Of a stretch of DNA of 64,000 nucleotides, positions 1-9,830 are shown piece after piece (position 1 is the stretch's first letter; every line of letters begins with the position of its first letter). A program made the translations under genes and the position numbers. The DNA lies in assembly GCF_900215155.1 (NCBI RefSeq), contig NZ_LT907980.1, forward strand, positions 1,612,001 through 1,676,000, written 5' to 3'. The notes under the pieces were generated by a model. It was not told where the DNA came from, did no database searches, and saw only the letters and a list, made by a program, of their open reading frames with translations. This DNA is from Marinobacter sp. LV10R510-11A. Lineage in GTDB: Bacteria > Pseudomonadota > Gammaproteobacteria > Pseudomonadales > Oleiphilaceae.

Positions 1-716
1 TGCGCCGCATCATGGAGTTGGCAGACATCGCCAACCAGTATGTGAACGATGAACAGCCCTGGGTGATTGCCAAGCAAGAAGGCCAAAATGAAAATCTACA
101 GGCCATCTGTACCAACGCACTCAACATGTTCCAGTTACTGATGACGTACCTTGCACCAGTACTACCGGAAACCGCCAAGGCGGCCGAAACCTTCCTGAAT
201 GCGAAGCTTGATTGGAACAACCGCAGTGAGCGCCTAGAAAACCACAGCATCAACAAGTTCAAGCCGTTGATGAGCCGGGTGGACATGGTACAAGTAGAAA
301 AAATGCTGGACGCCTCAAAAGAGGAGATGCCCGCAGCGATTGGCAAACCGGCCGAGCCCGCCCAACCTGAAAAGAGCGAAGCCATTGCCGATGAAATAGA
401 CTTTGATGACTTCGCGAAAGTGGATCTGAGGGTCGTAAAAATCGTCAAAGCCGAGCATGTTGAAGGGGCTGACAAGCTTCTTCGACTTACCCTTGATTTG
501 GGAAATGGTGAACGCAACGTGTTTGCTGGTATCAAGTCTGCTTACAATCCCGAGGATCTTGAGGGGCGCCTTACCGTAATGGTGGCCAACCTCAAACCCC
601 GGAAGATGAAATTCGGCATGTCTGAAGGCATGGTTCTTGCGGCAGGCCCAGGTGGCAAGGATATTTTCCTTCTATCGCCAGATTCAGGTTCAACACCCGG
701 CATGCGGGTGATGTAA
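1..716 (+). CDS. metG: Methionyl-tRNA synthetase, C-terminal part (cut by window start)
   Basis: Only the last ~238 residues are in the window; the reading frame is open from base 3, so the gene starts upstream. MetG charges tRNA-Met with methionine in the cytoplasm. The visible part holds the end of the anticodon-binding helical domain ([11 protein letters not shown] region), a Pro/Glu/Ala-rich linker, and from about visible residue 130 the C-terminal EMAP-II-like OB-fold tRNA-binding domain ([35 protein letters not shown]). This domain occurs in the long dimeric bacterial MetG. The catalytic HIGH and KMSKS motifs lie outside the window. The rnf operon follows 47 bp downstream on the same strand, an arrangement common in gammaproteobacteria. 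Confidence 0.96.
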   Translation, partial: RRIMELADIANQYVNDEQPWVIAKQEGQNENLQAICTNALNMFQLLMTYLAPVLPETAKAAETFLNAKLDWNNRSERLENHSINKFKPLMSRVDMVQVEKMLDASKEEMPAAIGKPAEPAQPEKSEAIADEIDFDDFAKVDLRVVKIVKAEHVEGADKLLRLTLDLGNGERNVFAGIKSAYNPEDLEGRLTVMVANLKPRKMKFGMSEGMVLAAGPGGKDIFLLSPDSGSTPGMRVM

Positions 717-763
717 ACAAAAATCGAAGCCGAGCGCTCCGATGACGCAATGATGACGCACTA

Positions 764-1345
764 ATGACAGAGTATTTACTGATATTGGTCAGCACCATTC
801 TGGTGAACAACTTCGTGTTGGTTCAGTTCCTTGGTTTGTGCCCCTTTATGGGGGTTTCAGGCAAGCTGGAAACGGCCATGGGCATGTCGCTGGCCACCAC
901 TTTCGTGCTGACGCTGTCATCGGTGTGCAGTTATCTAGCCTACACCTACCTGCTGGCACCTCTGGATCTGGCGTTTCTGAAAACCATCACGTTCATCTTA
1001 GTGATTGCGGTGGTGGTTCAGTTCACAGAGATGGTGGTTCGTAAAACCAGCCCCCTGCTCTACCGAGTACTGGGCATCTTCCTACCCCTGATTACCACCA
1101 ACTGCGCCGTACTCGGCGTAGCACTTCTTAACCTGAACAAAAACAACAACTTCGTTGAATCAGTACTCTACGGCTTTGGTGCCGCTGCCGGCTTTTCTCT
1201 GGTTCTGGTGCTGTTTGCCGCAATGCGCGAACGTATTGCCGTGGCCGACGTCCCCGCTTCCTTCCAAGGTGCGGCTATCGGTATGGTCACCGCAGGATTA
1301 ATGTCACTGGCGTTTCTGGGCTTTACCGGCCTGGTCAGCGTTTAA
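764..1345 (+). CDS. rnfA: Rnf/Rsx electron transport complex subunit A
   Basis: Integral inner-membrane subunit (193 residues, about six transmembrane segments) of the Rnf complex, which couples ferredoxin/NAD electron transfer to ion movement; in E. coli the homologous Rsx complex keeps SoxR reduced. Two conserved cysteines are visible, Cys26 in FLGLCPFMG and about Cys114 in TTNCAVLG. In solved Rnf structures the matching cysteines of RnfA and RnfE hold a membrane-embedded 2Fe-2S cluster. It is the first gene of rnfABCDGE, 15 bp ahead of rnfB. Full family length. The start ATG fits the alignment, although the upstream Shine-Dalgarno match is weak. Confidence 0.97.
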   Translation: MTEYLLILVSTILVNNFVLVQFLGLCPFMGVSGKLETAMGMSLATTFVLTLSSVCSYLAYTYLLAPLDLAFLKTITFILVIAVVVQFTEMVVRKTSPLLYRVLGIFLPLITTNCAVLGVALLNLNKNNNFVESVLYGFGAAAGFSLVLVLFAAMRERIAVADVPASFQGAAIGMVTAGLMSLAFLGFTGLVSV

Positions 1346-1360
1346 CGGAGGCGACCTTTT

Positions 1361-1939
1361 ATGTGGACAGGCATTATTATCGCCGTTCTGGCCTTGCTCG
1401 GCCTCGCCTTAGTGTTTGGCGCTTTGCTGGGCTTTGCCTCCGAGCACTTCCGGGTTGAGGGCAACCCACTGGTAGAGAAAATTGACGCGCTACTACCACA
1501 AACCCAGTGCGGCCAGTGCGGGTTTCCTGGTTGCCGCCCCTATGCCGAGTCCATCGCCGAGGGTGGCCCCATCAACAAGTGTCCACCAGGCGGCGAATCC
1601 ACCATTAAATCATTGGCAGACTTGCTTGACGTGGAGCCTCAACCACTGGATGCCGAGCACGGCGTGGAACAGGCCCGACGCGTTGCTGTTATACGTGAAG
1701 ATGAATGCATAGGTTGCACCAAATGCATTCAGGCCTGCCCAGTGGACGCCATTTTGGGTGCTGCGAAACACATGCATACTGTCATCGAAAGTGAATGCAC
1801 GGGCTGTGATCTGTGCGTTAATCCTTGCCCCGTTGACTGTATCGATATGATCACCATTGAACCTGATATCCGGGACTGGATTTGGACTCAGCCTGCGTCC
1901 GAAATTATTGCCACAGATCGCCAGAAGGCCAGCTCCTAA
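1361..1939 (+). CDS. rnfB: Rnf/Rsx electron transport complex subunit B (ferredoxin-type)
   Basis: Peripheral multi-cluster ferredoxin subunit anchored by one N-terminal membrane helix (about residues 1-25). An Fe-S motif of the DUF/4Fe-4S type is visible at Cys50, Cys53, Cys58 and about Cys75 (CGQCGFPGC ... KCPPG). Two bacterial ferredoxin motifs follow near residues 116-127 ([12 protein letters not shown]) and 146-157 ([12 protein letters not shown]). RnfB is thought to be the entry point for electrons from soluble ferredoxin. An AACGGAGGCGAC ribosome-binding site precedes the ATG. The stop codon overlaps the rnfC start as TAATG, which implies translational coupling. 192 residues, normal for the family. 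Confidence 0.97.
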   Translation: MWTGIIIAVLALLGLALVFGALLGFASEHFRVEGNPLVEKIDALLPQTQCGQCGFPGCRPYAESIAEGGPINKCPPGGESTIKSLADLLDVEPQPLDAEHGVEQARRVAVIREDECIGCTKCIQACPVDAILGAAKHMHTVIESECTGCDLCVNPCPVDCIDMITIEPDIRDWIWTQPASEIIATDRQKASS

Positions 1940-3540
1940 TGACGAAGATTTGGGATTTTAGTGGCGGCATTCACCCCGCGGAGCACAAGCAGATTTCTAC
2001 CAACCGCCCCATTCAAGCTGCTGGCATTCCCGGGCAGCTGGTGTTGCCACTGCAGCAACATATTGGCGAACCTGCAAAGCCTATCGTTGAGATTGGCGAT
2101 CGCGTGCTGAAAGGCCAAAAAATAGCCGACATTAGCCACGGAATGGGCGTTCCGGTGCATGCTCCGACATCCGGCGTCATTGAAAGTATCGGCGACTACC
2201 CTGTGCCTCACCCTTCCGGCATGGCCGACACGTGCATAATTTTGAAACCTGACGGTAAGGATGAGTGGTGCGAGCGTTATCCAGTCAGCGACTACCGTAA
2301 ACTCGACCGAGACAAGGTTTTGGAGATCATCCATTCCGCAGGCATTTCCGGTATGGGTGGCGCTGGCTTCCCGACACACATCAAGCTGAAGCCATCGCGG
2401 GATCGTAAAGTTGACACACTGATTCTCAACGGCGCTGAGTGCGAGCCCTACATTACCGCCGACGACATGACCATGCGTGAGCGAGCCGACGACGTTGTTG
2501 CCGGCCTCAAGGTCATAGCTTGGATTCTGCGCCCTGAGCGCTGTGTGATTGGCATTGAAGACAACAAGCCCGAGGCCGCCACGGCCCTGCGTGACGCTAT
2601 CCAGGGCACCAAAATTGAAATCGCCATCACGCCAACCAAATACCCTTCCGGGGGTGAAAAGCAGCTGATCCGCATTCTTACCGGCATGGAGGTGCCCAGT
2701 GGGGGTATCCCGGCAGATATAGGCGTTATGTGCCAGAACGTTGGAACCGCCATGGTCGTTGCCCAGGCGGTCTTTGAGGGCACACCGCTGATCAGTCGCA
2801 CGGTAACGGTTACCGGTGAGGCGGTAGATAAACCTGGCAATTTTGATGTTCTGCTGGGTACCCCCGTGGAATACCTTCTGGAACAGGCAGGACTGCAGCG
2901 GGATCGTGCCAGCCGCCTGGTTCTCGGCGGCCCCATGATGGGCTACACCCTGACCACCACAGCGGTACCGGTGATCAAGACCAGTAACTGTATTATCGCG
3001 GCAACCGCAAGTGAACTGCCAGAACCGCCTCCGGAGCAGGCCTGCATCCGTTGTGGCCAATGCGCTGAGGTCTGCCCTATGGAGCTGCTGCCACAACAGC
3101 TGTTCTGGCACGCCAAAGCAACGGAGTTTGAAAAAGCAGAGCACATGAACCTGTTTGATTGCATCGAATGCGGGGCTTGCTCATACGTGTGCCCGAGCTC
3201 TATTCCGCTGGTGCAGTACTACCGCTATGCCAAAGGTGAAATTCGCGTACAGCGCGCAGAACAGCACAAGTCAGACCGGGCCAGAGAACGGTTCGAAGCA
3301 CGCCAGGAACGGCTCGATCGCGAGCAACAGGAAAAGGAACTGCGCCGCAAAGAGCGTGCTAACGCTGCAGCGGAAGCCCAAGCCAAAAAGAAAGCCGAAG
3401 CTGAAAAGACCCCGGCTGACGGTGAGGCTGTAGACGAGCGAACGGCACGATCTGCATTGGTTGAACAGGCGCTGGCGCGCAAAAAGGCTAGCACAGATGC
3501 AGCATTGGCGACTAAAACCAAACCCAAGTCCGTCGAATAA
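1939..3540 (+). CDS. rnfC: Rnf/Rsx electron transport complex subunit C (NADH-binding)
   Basis: Cytoplasmic face subunit carrying FMN and two 4Fe-4S clusters; it exchanges electrons with NAD(H). The ATG at 1939 overlaps the rnfB stop and gives the expected N-terminus ([13 protein letters not shown]). A longer in-frame reading from 1882 lies inside rnfB and is rejected. A glycine-rich nucleotide-binding stretch (SGMGGAGFPTHIKL) begins near residue 137. The cluster motifs are CIRCGQCAEVCP near 369 and CIECGACSYVCP near 408. The tail from about residue 450 is a highly charged Ala/Lys/Glu/Arg-rich helix, much shorter than the repeat-rich tail of E. coli RsxC, so the protein is 533 residues. Confidence 0.96.
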   Translation: MTKIWDFSGGIHPAEHKQISTNRPIQAAGIPGQLVLPLQQHIGEPAKPIVEIGDRVLKGQKIADISHGMGVPVHAPTSGVIESIGDYPVPHPSGMADTCIILKPDGKDEWCERYPVSDYRKLDRDKVLEIIHSAGISGMGGAGFPTHIKLKPSRDRKVDTLILNGAECEPYITADDMTMRERADDVVAGLKVIAWILRPERCVIGIEDNKPEAATALRDAIQGTKIEIAITPTKYPSGGEKQLIRILTGMEVPSGGIPADIGVMCQNVGTAMVVAQAVFEGTPLISRTVTVTGEAVDKPGNFDVLLGTPVEYLLEQAGLQRDRASRLVLGGPMMGYTLTTTAVPVIKTSNCIIAATASELPEPPPEQACIRCGQCAEVCPMELLPQQLFWHAKATEFEKAEHMNLFDCIECGACSYVCPSSIPLVQYYRYAKGEIRVQRAEQHKSDRARERFEARQERLDREQQEKELRRKERANAAAEAQAKKKAEAEKTPADGEAVDERTARSALVEQALARKKASTDAALATKTKPKSVE

Positions 3541-3561
3541 CCCAAATCAGGCTCAATTTCC

Positions 3562-4614
3562 ATGGCGTTTGTTCAACAGTCCTCACCCCATGCTCATAAT
3601 GCACGCCCGACATCAAAGGTGATGCTTTGGGTGATACTTGCTGCATTGCCTGGTCTGCTCGCGCAGATCCTATTTTTTGGCTGGGGCAACCTGATTAACG
3701 TTGTCTGGTGTATCACCATTGCGCTGGCCTGCGAAGCGGCCATCCTGAAGCTTCGCAGCAAACCGATCGCGTTTTTTCTCAAGGACAATACCGCCGCCGT
3801 AACCGGGTTACTGCTTGGGCTTTCGTTGCCGCAGTTTGCCCCCTGGTGGGTATCAGTGGTGGCGGTCATGTCCGCGATCGTAATCGCCAAACAGCTCTAT
3901 GGCGGGCTGGGCTCAAACCCGTTCAACCCGGCTATGGTGGGCTACGCGCTGGTGTTGATTTCGTTCCCGGTTGCCATGACCACCAACTGGGCGGAACCCG
4001 CACTACTTTGGAACAACGCCCCTAGTTTTGGGGACACTTTGGCGGCAATTGCCTCGGGGAAGCAAACAGCGGTCGATGGGTGGACGATGGCCACGCCGCT
4101 GGATGAATATAAACACAAGATTGCCAACCACACTGCGGCGGAAGTTCTGGCACACCCCACATTCGGTGAAGGCTTTGCCAAAGGTTGGGAGTGGGTTAAT
4201 GCAGCATTCCTCGTGGGCGGGCTTGTTCTGATTGGCCTGCGAATTATCACTTGGCATATACCCGCCGCTTTTCTGGGAGCGCTGATCGTCATGAGCCTGG
4301 CGTTCGGCAGCAACGCAGATCAGTATGCTCCCCTGTCACTACACCTCTTGGCCGGAAGCACTATGCTCGGCGCGTTTTTTATCGCAACCGATCCCGTGTC
4401 GGCCGCTACCAGCCATAAGGGAAAATTAATCTACGGCGCAGGTATTGGCGTGCTCATCTATCTGATCCGAAGCTGGGGAAACTACCCAGATGCCGTGGCG
4501 TTCAGCGTTCTACTCATGAACTTTGCCGTGCCCTTTATCGATCATTACACGCCGCCAAGAACCTACGGCCATCACAAACCTAGTCGTGGCCTACCCGGCC
4601 GAGGCAGGAGCTGA
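3562..4614 (+). CDS. rnfD: Rnf/Rsx electron transport complex subunit D
   Basis: Inner-membrane flavoprotein of the NqrB/RnfD family, 350 residues with roughly nine to ten hydrophobic segments. Family signatures include [13 protein letters not shown] and [13 protein letters not shown]. The threonine in the [10 protein letters not shown] stretch (about residue 177) is where the family carries covalently bound FMN; I infer that from position and motif. It sits 21 bp after rnfC and 3 bp before rnfG, as part of one operon. In the complex RnfD forms the membrane core that passes electrons towards RnfG and is a candidate ion-translocating subunit. Confidence 0.96.
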   Translation: MAFVQQSSPHAHNARPTSKVMLWVILAALPGLLAQILFFGWGNLINVVWCITIALACEAAILKLRSKPIAFFLKDNTAAVTGLLLGLSLPQFAPWWVSVVAVMSAIVIAKQLYGGLGSNPFNPAMVGYALVLISFPVAMTTNWAEPALLWNNAPSFGDTLAAIASGKQTAVDGWTMATPLDEYKHKIANHTAAEVLAHPTFGEGFAKGWEWVNAAFLVGGLVLIGLRIITWHIPAAFLGALIVMSLAFGSNADQYAPLSLHLLAGSTMLGAFFIATDPVSAATSHKGKLIYGAGIGVLIYLIRSWGNYPDAVAFSVLLMNFAVPFIDHYTPPRTYGHHKPSRGLPGRGRS

Positions 4615-4617
4615 ATC

Positions 4618-5319
4618 ATGGCGACTATGACTCAATCCATTCGTCGCAGTGCCATAGGGCTTGGTATGTTTGCGGTTATTACCGGCGGCACAATTGCGAT
4701 TACCCAGGCACTAACCGAGGACCGAATCACCGAGCAAGCTGCCAGAGCAGAAGCCAAGGCGCTGTTTGAAATCATTCCTGAAAGCGCCCACAACAATGAT
4801 CTGCTCAAGGACACCGTGGTTTTGCCCGCAAGCAACCGGCTTGCCATAGACGGGCCAGTGACCGCCTGGATAGCACGCCAAGACGGGCAGCCTGTCGGCA
4901 TGATCATGCCCGCTGTTGCACCAGATGGCTATTCAGGCACTATAAAGCTGCTTGTGGGTATTGATCTTAAAGGTACCGTTCTGGGTGTAAGAGTTATCAG
5001 TCACAGGGAAACCCCAGGGCTGGGCGACCGAATCGAAACCAGGAAGTCCGACTGGGTCAAAGATTTTGAGGGGCGCTCACTCGGTAATCCAGCGCCACGG
5101 GAATGGAATGTTAAAAAGAACGGCGGCGCTTTTGACCAGTTTACCGGTGCTACTATCACCCCCAGAGCGGTGGTGAAAGCAGTACAAAAAACGCTGATCT
5201 ATTTCCGGAAAAACAAGCAAATTATTCGGGCACAACTGAATAAAACCCCGTCAGAGCTTGGCCCTGCGATCACACCCGGGGATCTGATAGAGCAATCCCT
5301 GAACGTGGAGCAACCCTGA
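4618..5319 (+). CDS. rnfG: Rnf/Rsx electron transport complex subunit G
   Basis: Membrane-anchored periplasmic flavoprotein (233 residues). One N-terminal membrane helix (about residues 10-32) is followed by an FMN-binding domain. The covalent FMN attachment motif is visible as [10 protein letters not shown], with the acceptor threonine near residue 179. [12 protein letters not shown] upstream is also typical of RnfG/NqrC. It starts 3 bp after rnfD and ends 2 bp before rnfE, so it is tightly co-transcribed. The AGGAG just upstream (GGCAGGAGCTGAATC) supports the chosen ATG. Confidence 0.96.
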   Translation: MATMTQSIRRSAIGLGMFAVITGGTIAITQALTEDRITEQAARAEAKALFEIIPESAHNNDLLKDTVVLPASNRLAIDGPVTAWIARQDGQPVGMIMPAVAPDGYSGTIKLLVGIDLKGTVLGVRVISHRETPGLGDRIETRKSDWVKDFEGRSLGNPAPREWNVKKNGGAFDQFTGATITPRAVVKAVQKTLIYFRKNKQIIRAQLNKTPSELGPAITPGDLIEQSLNVEQP

Positions 5320-5321
5320 TC

Positions 5322-6035
5322 ATGGCGACTAAGACTTCCGGCGAAATCATTCGCGACGGGCTCTGGGACAATAACCCGGCACTGGTTCAGGTGCTGGGGT
5401 TATGCCCTCTTCTTGCGGTCACCAGTACCGTCGTCAACGCGATCGGCTTAGGGCTAGCAACCTTGATGGTACTCATGGGCTCTAACCTGGCCGTTTCCTT
5501 GATCCGTAATTTTGTCAGCGAATCCGTTCGCCTGCCCGCGTTCGTGATGATTATTGCCTCATTTGTAACCTGCGCTGAACTGCTGATGCAGGCGTATACC
5601 TACGAGCTATACCAAATTCTCGGTATCTTCATCCCGCTCATCGTCACCAACTGCGCCATTCTGGGCCGCGCCGATGCGTTTGCCTCACGCAATGCACCTG
5701 GCCCCGCGCTACTTGATGGCACAATGATGGGCGCAGGCTTCTTAATAGTGCTTGTTATTCTTGGTGGTATGCGGGAACTGATCGGCCAAGGCACTCTGTT
5801 CGCTGATATGCACCTGTTGCTAGGCCCAATGGCTGCAAACTGGGTATTAGAGCCCTTTGCCAACTACCCAGACATGCTATTTATGGTATTGCCACCAGGC
5901 GCTTTCGTCGGCCTTGGCTTGTTGATTGCCCTAAAAAACGGCATCGACAACCATCTCAAGGAACGCCAAAAGGCGGCTCAACCAGCAGCAACACCCGGTA
6001 GCAAACGTGTACGAGTTACCGGAAACGTCTCATGA
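5322..6035 (+). CDS. rnfE: Rnf/Rsx electron transport complex subunit E
   Basis: Integral membrane subunit (237 residues, about six helices) homologous to RnfA but inserted in opposite topology. The paired cysteines expected to share the membrane 2Fe-2S cluster with RnfA are Cys28 (LGLCPLLAV) and about Cys111 (VTNCAILGR). It has a short basic C-terminal tail (KRVRVTG). It is the last rnf gene, and nth follows after 28 bp, the usual gammaproteobacterial order. Marine relatives often use Rnf as a sodium- or proton-coupled pump; which ion applies here cannot be read from the sequence. Confidence 0.96.
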   Translation: MATKTSGEIIRDGLWDNNPALVQVLGLCPLLAVTSTVVNAIGLGLATLMVLMGSNLAVSLIRNFVSESVRLPAFVMIIASFVTCAELLMQAYTYELYQILGIFIPLIVTNCAILGRADAFASRNAPGPALLDGTMMGAGFLIVLVILGGMRELIGQGTLFADMHLLLGPMAANWVLEPFANYPDMLFMVLPPGAFVGLGLLIALKNGIDNHLKERQKAAQPAATPGSKRVRVTGNVS

Positions 6036-6063
6036 TCCGCGGCCAGAGCCGTACTAAAACACA

Positions 6064-6702
6064 ATGAACAAAGCCAAACGCCTAGAAATATTCACCCGCT
6101 TACGGGAAGCCAACCCTAACCCGACAACGGAGCTGAACTACAGCGATTCGTTCGAGCTACTGATTGCCGTTATTCTCTCGGCGCAGGCTACGGATGTAGG
6201 TGTCAACAAAGCGACTGACAAGCTCTATCCGGTAGCTAACACGCCAGAAGCTATACTTGCGCTTGGCGTGGACGGCCTGAAAACCTATATCAAGACCATC
6301 GGGCTTTTCAATAGCAAAGCGGAGAATGTCATCAAGACTTGCCGCATGCTAATTGAGAAGCACAGCAGCATCGTTCCAGACAACCGTGAAGATTTGGAAG
6401 CCCTGCCCGGGGTCGGACGCAAAACCGCTAACGTGGTCCTGAACACAGCATTCGGACAGCCAGCCATGGCAGTGGATACCCATATTTTCCGGGTATCGAA
6501 TCGTACTGGCATAGCTCCGGGCAAAAACGTACTGGAGGTGGAAAAACGCCTGATGCGGCTGGTGCCCAAAGAGTTTCTGCTAGACGCCCATCACTGGCTT
6601 ATTCTTCATGGGCGCTACACCTGCATAGCACGCAAACCCAGGTGCGGTGCTTGTATTATTGAGGATCTGTGCGAGTTTAAACAAAAAAATGACTACCTGT
6701 AA
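6064..6702 (+). CDS. nth: Endonuclease III (DNA glycosylase/AP lyase)
   Basis: Base-excision repair enzyme that removes oxidised pyrimidines and cleaves the abasic site. The helix-hairpin-helix is visible as LPGVGRKTANVVLN, containing the catalytic lysine (E. coli Lys120 equivalent). The catalytic aspartate lies in AVDTHIFRVSNR (Asp138 equivalent). The C-terminal 4Fe-4S loop has the exact C-x6-C-x2-C-x5-C spacing (CIARKPRCGACIIEDLC). 212 residues matches the family. It ends the rnf operon and is followed 18 bp later by a strong terminator hairpin. Confidence 0.97.
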   Translation: MNKAKRLEIFTRLREANPNPTTELNYSDSFELLIAVILSAQATDVGVNKATDKLYPVANTPEAILALGVDGLKTYIKTIGLFNSKAENVIKTCRMLIEKHSSIVPDNREDLEALPGVGRKTANVVLNTAFGQPAMAVDTHIFRVSNRTGIAPGKNVLEVEKRLMRLVPKEFLLDAHHWLILHGRYTCIARKPRCGACIIEDLCEFKQKNDYL

Positions 6703-6720
6703 GCTACAGACTCAAAGCCA

Positions 6721-6748
6721 AAAAAAGCCGGCGTGAGCCGGCTTTTTT
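6721..6748. terminator. Bidirectional intrinsic terminator between nth and the CHI-like gene
   Basis: A perfect 12-bp inverted repeat (AAAAAAGCCGGC / GCCGGCTTTTTT) has a 4-nt GTGA loop. It has T-tracts in both directions, so it can end both the rnf-nth transcript (+) and the convergent transcript of the gene at 6774-7346 (-). Confidence 0.92.
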
Positions 6749-6773
6749 ATGTGCTTCTGAGATCACTGTGCCA

Positions 6774-7346
6774 CTACTGCCCCAGCATATCTTTCTTCAG
6801 GCTCTTTTGGGCAGGCTTATCAGACAGCCAAATACCAAACAGAGCTTTTTTGAACTCAAGGTCACCCACCATGTCTTTTTGTTCGCCGTTTTTCAGTACC
6901 TTAACGCCTTCCATGGGAACATAAACAAGATCAAACACGTCGCCTTCATTGATCTCCTCTTTGAACACAGACATAAACTGATCAACATCTGCCTTAACCG
7001 AAGACATATCGCCATCTGTGGAGGCCTCGAAGCCTTCCATGGTTGCCTCAGTCATTCGGTCACTGGTGATCATGCCAGAGGTAATATGCAGGGTAATTGC
7101 CTGGGCTTCATCGGCCTCAACCACGGCGTTACCATCCTGCTGCGTCTGCGGCACGTATAGGCTACCAACATACATATCCATGAAAAACTTGGAACGGGTG
7201 CCTGCGCCGTTTAACTGAAGCTCAGTGCCGCCTGCAGTATAGGTATCCGGGACATCGACACCGCCAACGGATAATGCCAAAGCAGGAGTTGAGAGGGTGG
7301 CCGCCAGCATCAGAGATGCAAATCCCGTCAAAAACGCATTTTTCAT
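6774..7346 (-). CDS. Secreted chalcone isomerase-like (CHI-like) protein
   Basis: 190-residue exported protein of the bacterial chalcone-isomerase-like family. The function of the bacterial members is unknown, and the plant enzymatic activity should not be assumed. The signal peptide is clear (MKNAFLTGFASLMLAATL..TPALA). The fold signatures are a short DVPDTYTAGG segment, RSKFFMDMYVGSLYVP near residue 55, and an acidic middle part. The ATG at 7346 has an AAAGGA site just upstream; a longer reading to 7367 lacks one and spoils the signal peptide, so I reject it. It is transcribed alone on the minus strand, converging on nth. Family assignment is from recalled motifs. Confidence 0.8.
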   Translation of the reverse strand: MKNAFLTGFASLMLAATLSTPALALSVGGVDVPDTYTAGGTELQLNGAGTRSKFFMDMYVGSLYVPQTQQDGNAVVEADEAQAITLHITSGMITSDRMTEATMEGFEASTDGDMSSVKADVDQFMSVFKEEINEGDVFDLVYVPMEGVKVLKNGEQKDMVGDLEFKKALFGIWLSDKPAQKSLKKDMLGQ

Positions 7347-7466
7347 AGTCCTTTCCTTTTCAGTCATTATTATGAGAGTTCATTCGTCACCAGGTACGAA
7401 CCTGCGGCCCCCGGCGTTGCTATTCTATCAATGACCGGAAGGGGCTAGGCGCAACCTAGTTCTCAT

Positions 7467-7494
7467 TTGCAGGGATACTTTTGCAGGGATACTT
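7467..7494. repeat. Exact 14-bp tandem duplication
   Basis: TTGCAGGGATACTT occurs twice head to tail in the gap between the CHI-like gene and the rpoS terminator. It probably arose by replication slippage. No function is evident. Confidence 0.85.
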
Positions 7495-7515
7495 TTGAAG
7501 GACCACTAAAACACA

Positions 7516-7546
7516 AAACGCCAGCCATGAGACATGGCCAGCGTTT
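7516..7546 (-). terminator. Intrinsic terminator of rpoS
   Basis: On the minus strand, 20 bp after the rpoS stop codon, lies an inverted repeat AAACGCTGGCCATG / CATGGCTGGCGTTT with a 3-nt loop and two internal mismatched pairs. It is followed by a T-rich stretch (TTTTGTGTTTT). Confidence 0.85.
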
Positions 7547-7566
7547 CGGATGTTACGGCAGGAAGG

Positions 7567-8559
7567 CTACTTGAAAAGCAGGTTTCCAGTCAGGCCTTCT
7601 TTTTCCAGAATTTCACGCAAGCGCCTTAACGCCTCTACCTGAATCTGACGAACCCTTTCTCGGGTTAGACCAATTTCCTGCCCAACTTCTTCCAGCGTAC
7701 TGATCGGGTAACCCCGGAGCCCAAACCGTCGGGACAACACTTCCTGCTGCTTTTCGCTGAGCTGATCTATCCACTTTCCAATGCAGGCACTCATGTTGTT
7801 GTCCTGCAGCACGTCGGCAGGATCAGCCGCGCCCTCATCCGCCACTGTGTCCAGCAGGGACTTTTCACCGCCAGCCCCGATAGGCGTATCCATGGAGGCA
7901 ACGCGCTCGTTAAGGCCTAACATACGCTTTACGTTGCTCACCGGTCTATCAACCAGCTCGGCGATTTCTTCTGCCGAGGGCTCGTGATCAAGCTTCTGCG
8001 TCAGTTCACGGGCGGCTCGTAGGTATAGGTTTAATTCCTTCACTACATGAATAGGCAGCCGGATAGTGCGGGTCTGGTTCATGATAGCCCGCTCTATGGT
8101 CTGGCGGATCCACCAGGTTGCATAGGTGGAGAAACGGAAGCCGCGTTCCGGATCAAACTTTTCAACGGCCCGGATCAACCCGAGGTTACCCTCTTCAATC
8201 AGATCCAGCAGCGTAAGCCCACGATTCACGTAGCGACGTGCAATTTTGACAACCAGGCGCAGGTTGCTCTCAATCATTCGCTTGCGGCCAGAGTCCTCAC
8301 CTTTGCGCGCCAAGCGTGCAAAATAGACTTCCTCTTCCGGTGTCAGGAGTGGCGAAAAGCCAATTTCATTGAGGTACAACTGTGTGGCGTCCAGTTGTTT
8401 TGAGCTGCTGTAGTAACGCCCTTTGGTAGGGAATCCTCCCTCGACTTCGGCAGCTTCTGGCGCGGCCCTATCGGTTTTTTCTTCTGCTAGCAACTGATCC
8501 TCGGACTCATCAACATCTGTTATACGATCAACAACGATACCTTCTTGTTCTGCTGACAT
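7567..8559 (-). CDS. rpoS: RNA polymerase sigma factor RpoS (sigma-38)
   Basis: Stationary-phase and general-stress sigma factor, 330 residues from the ATG at 8559. Regions in order: an acidic N-terminus; region 1.2 ([21 protein letters not shown]); region 2 with the core-binding and -10 reading parts ([36 protein letters not shown]); region 3 ([14 protein letters not shown]); region 4.2 helix-turn-helix ([19 protein letters not shown]). The [10 protein letters not shown] segment before region 4 is typical of RpoS rather than RpoD. A longer TTG-initiated reading to 8583 is possible but less likely. nlpD lies upstream on the same strand, and in relatives the main rpoS promoter sits inside nlpD. 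Confidence 0.97.
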   Translation of the reverse strand: MSAEQEGIVVDRITDVDESEDQLLAEEKTDRAAPEAAEVEGGFPTKGRYYSSSKQLDATQLYLNEIGFSPLLTPEEEVYFARLARKGEDSGRKRMIESNLRLVVKIARRYVNRGLTLLDLIEEGNLGLIRAVEKFDPERGFRFSTYATWWIRQTIERAIMNQTRTIRLPIHVVKELNLYLRAARELTQKLDHEPSAEEIAELVDRPVSNVKRMLGLNERVASMDTPIGAGGEKSLLDTVADEGAADPADVLQDNNMSACIGKWIDQLSEKQQEVLSRRFGLRGYPISTLEEVGQEIGLTRERVRQIQVEALRRLREILEKEGLTGNLLFK

Positions 8560-8713
8560 ATCTCTTGCCCCGCCGTTCAACAATCCTGGATTTTCGCCCG
8601 ATACTTCTTTTTATTGCGGGCATTGGTTACTTATTTTGTATTCAGGACTTCATCAATGGCCGTTTATACGATTCAGCCATCATTTTTTCTTATTTGAAAC
8701 ACCGCGCCTATCA

Positions 8714-9619
8714 CTAGCGTGGTGGCAGGTAATAGGTTGGATCGACCGGGTTTCCATTTTTCCGAATTTCAAAATGTAACTTGGGTCTTTCTGAACCACT
8801 GCTGCCAAGCTCTGCGATAACTTGCCCGGCTTTTACTCTCTCCCCCTCACTTACCCGAATCTTCCGATTATGAGCGTACGCACTCAGATAATGCTCGTTA
8901 TGATTCACAATGATTAAATTGCCATAACCGAGCAGACCATTGCCAGCGTAGACCACACTTCCATCTGCGGCAGCCCTTACAGCATCCCCGGCTTTTCCCG
9001 CAATATCAACGCCTTTATTGACTTTTCCAGATGCTGAATAACCTGCAATTACAGTGCCAGAGTGAGGCCAGCGCCACGGGATGCTAGCCACTGTTTGGGA
9101 GCGGGAAGCCAATGGTGCAGATGTATCCGGCTTGCGAGTGACGGCGGGTTTTCGAGTATTGGTCGGCGTTTGTGCAGACGATTTGGTGCGTGGCGCCCTG
9201 GCGGAGGTGTTGGAAGCTGGCTTTGGTGCCTTTGCCATTGTACGTCCATTGCCGCCGGATTTTACGGTGCCACGAAGATCCAGCCGAAGCACCTGCCCCG
9301 CCTGGATGGTCCAAGGCGGGTCAATTCCATTGGCACTGCCCAGCTCGCGGTAATCGCGGCCGTAATTCCAGGCAATGCCGTACAGAGTCTCGCCTTGGCG
9401 CACAACATGGCGCCCCCAATATACTGGGGGATTGTAAATGTCATCCTGGTGAAGCGCCTGAGTGTTGCAACCGCTCATGGCACCGAAAAGAACCAGAAAG
9501 GCGAGCAAGACGAGCAATAATTTACCGGTTTCAAAAACCCACAAGAAAAACTGGGCACCGAAGGGGAACCGCGGGGAGGCCGACAACGCGGCTTGAGCTG
9601 ACCCACGCAATAATGTCAC
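8714..9619 (-). CDS. nlpD: Lipoprotein NlpD (LysM plus degenerate M23 domain)
   Basis: Outer-membrane lipoprotein that activates the cell-wall amidase AmiC during daughter-cell separation. A hydrophobic signal segment ends in the lipobox MSGC (Cys near residue 51 of the long reading). A LysM peptidoglycan-binding domain follows (VVRQGETLYGIAWNYGRDY), then a Ser/Thr/Lys-rich linker and a C-terminal LytM/M23 domain. The M23 domain is degenerate: the first zinc ligand motif HxGxD reads NKGVD, and the usual HLH pair reads KLHFE, as expected for a non-catalytic activator. The start is uncertain. The GTG at 9619 gives an unusually long N-region, and a TTG inside could be the true start. It is the usual upstream neighbour of rpoS. 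Confidence 0.93.
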   Translation of the reverse strand: MTLLRGSAQAALSASPRFPFGAQFFLWVFETGKLLLVLLAFLVLFGAMSGCNTQALHQDDIYNPPVYWGRHVVRQGETLYGIAWNYGRDYRELGSANGIDPPWTIQAGQVLRLDLRGTVKSGGNGRTMAKAPKPASNTSARAPRTKSSAQTPTNTRKPAVTRKPDTSAPLASRSQTVASIPWRWPHSGTVIAGYSASGKVNKGVDIAGKAGDAVRAAADGSVVYAGNGLLGYGNLIIVNHNEHYLSAYAHNRKIRVSEGERVKAGQVIAELGSSGSERPKLHFEIRKNGNPVDPTYYLPPR

Positions 9620-9830
9620 AAGAATAACACCGGCCCGGTTATGAGAAATCTTTATAGGCTCTGAATTTAATCAAAGAAGATCCTGAAGTTTCAAAAGTAA
9701 CTCGCTAATTTATTGCACATTTTAAGAACGAATCCAAGTTACTCACCACCCATTTCTGTTACCCGTCACACCCTTTGTTACGGGCAGGAACAACAACATG
9801 CCCAAAAAGGTAACACCGCCTTATAGGATG

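Noticed and set aside
1936-3144. A 402-residue reading frame antisense to rnfC
   Set aside because: It lies fully opposite a conserved gene, has no recognisable domain and an odd composition; it is a codon-bias shadow.
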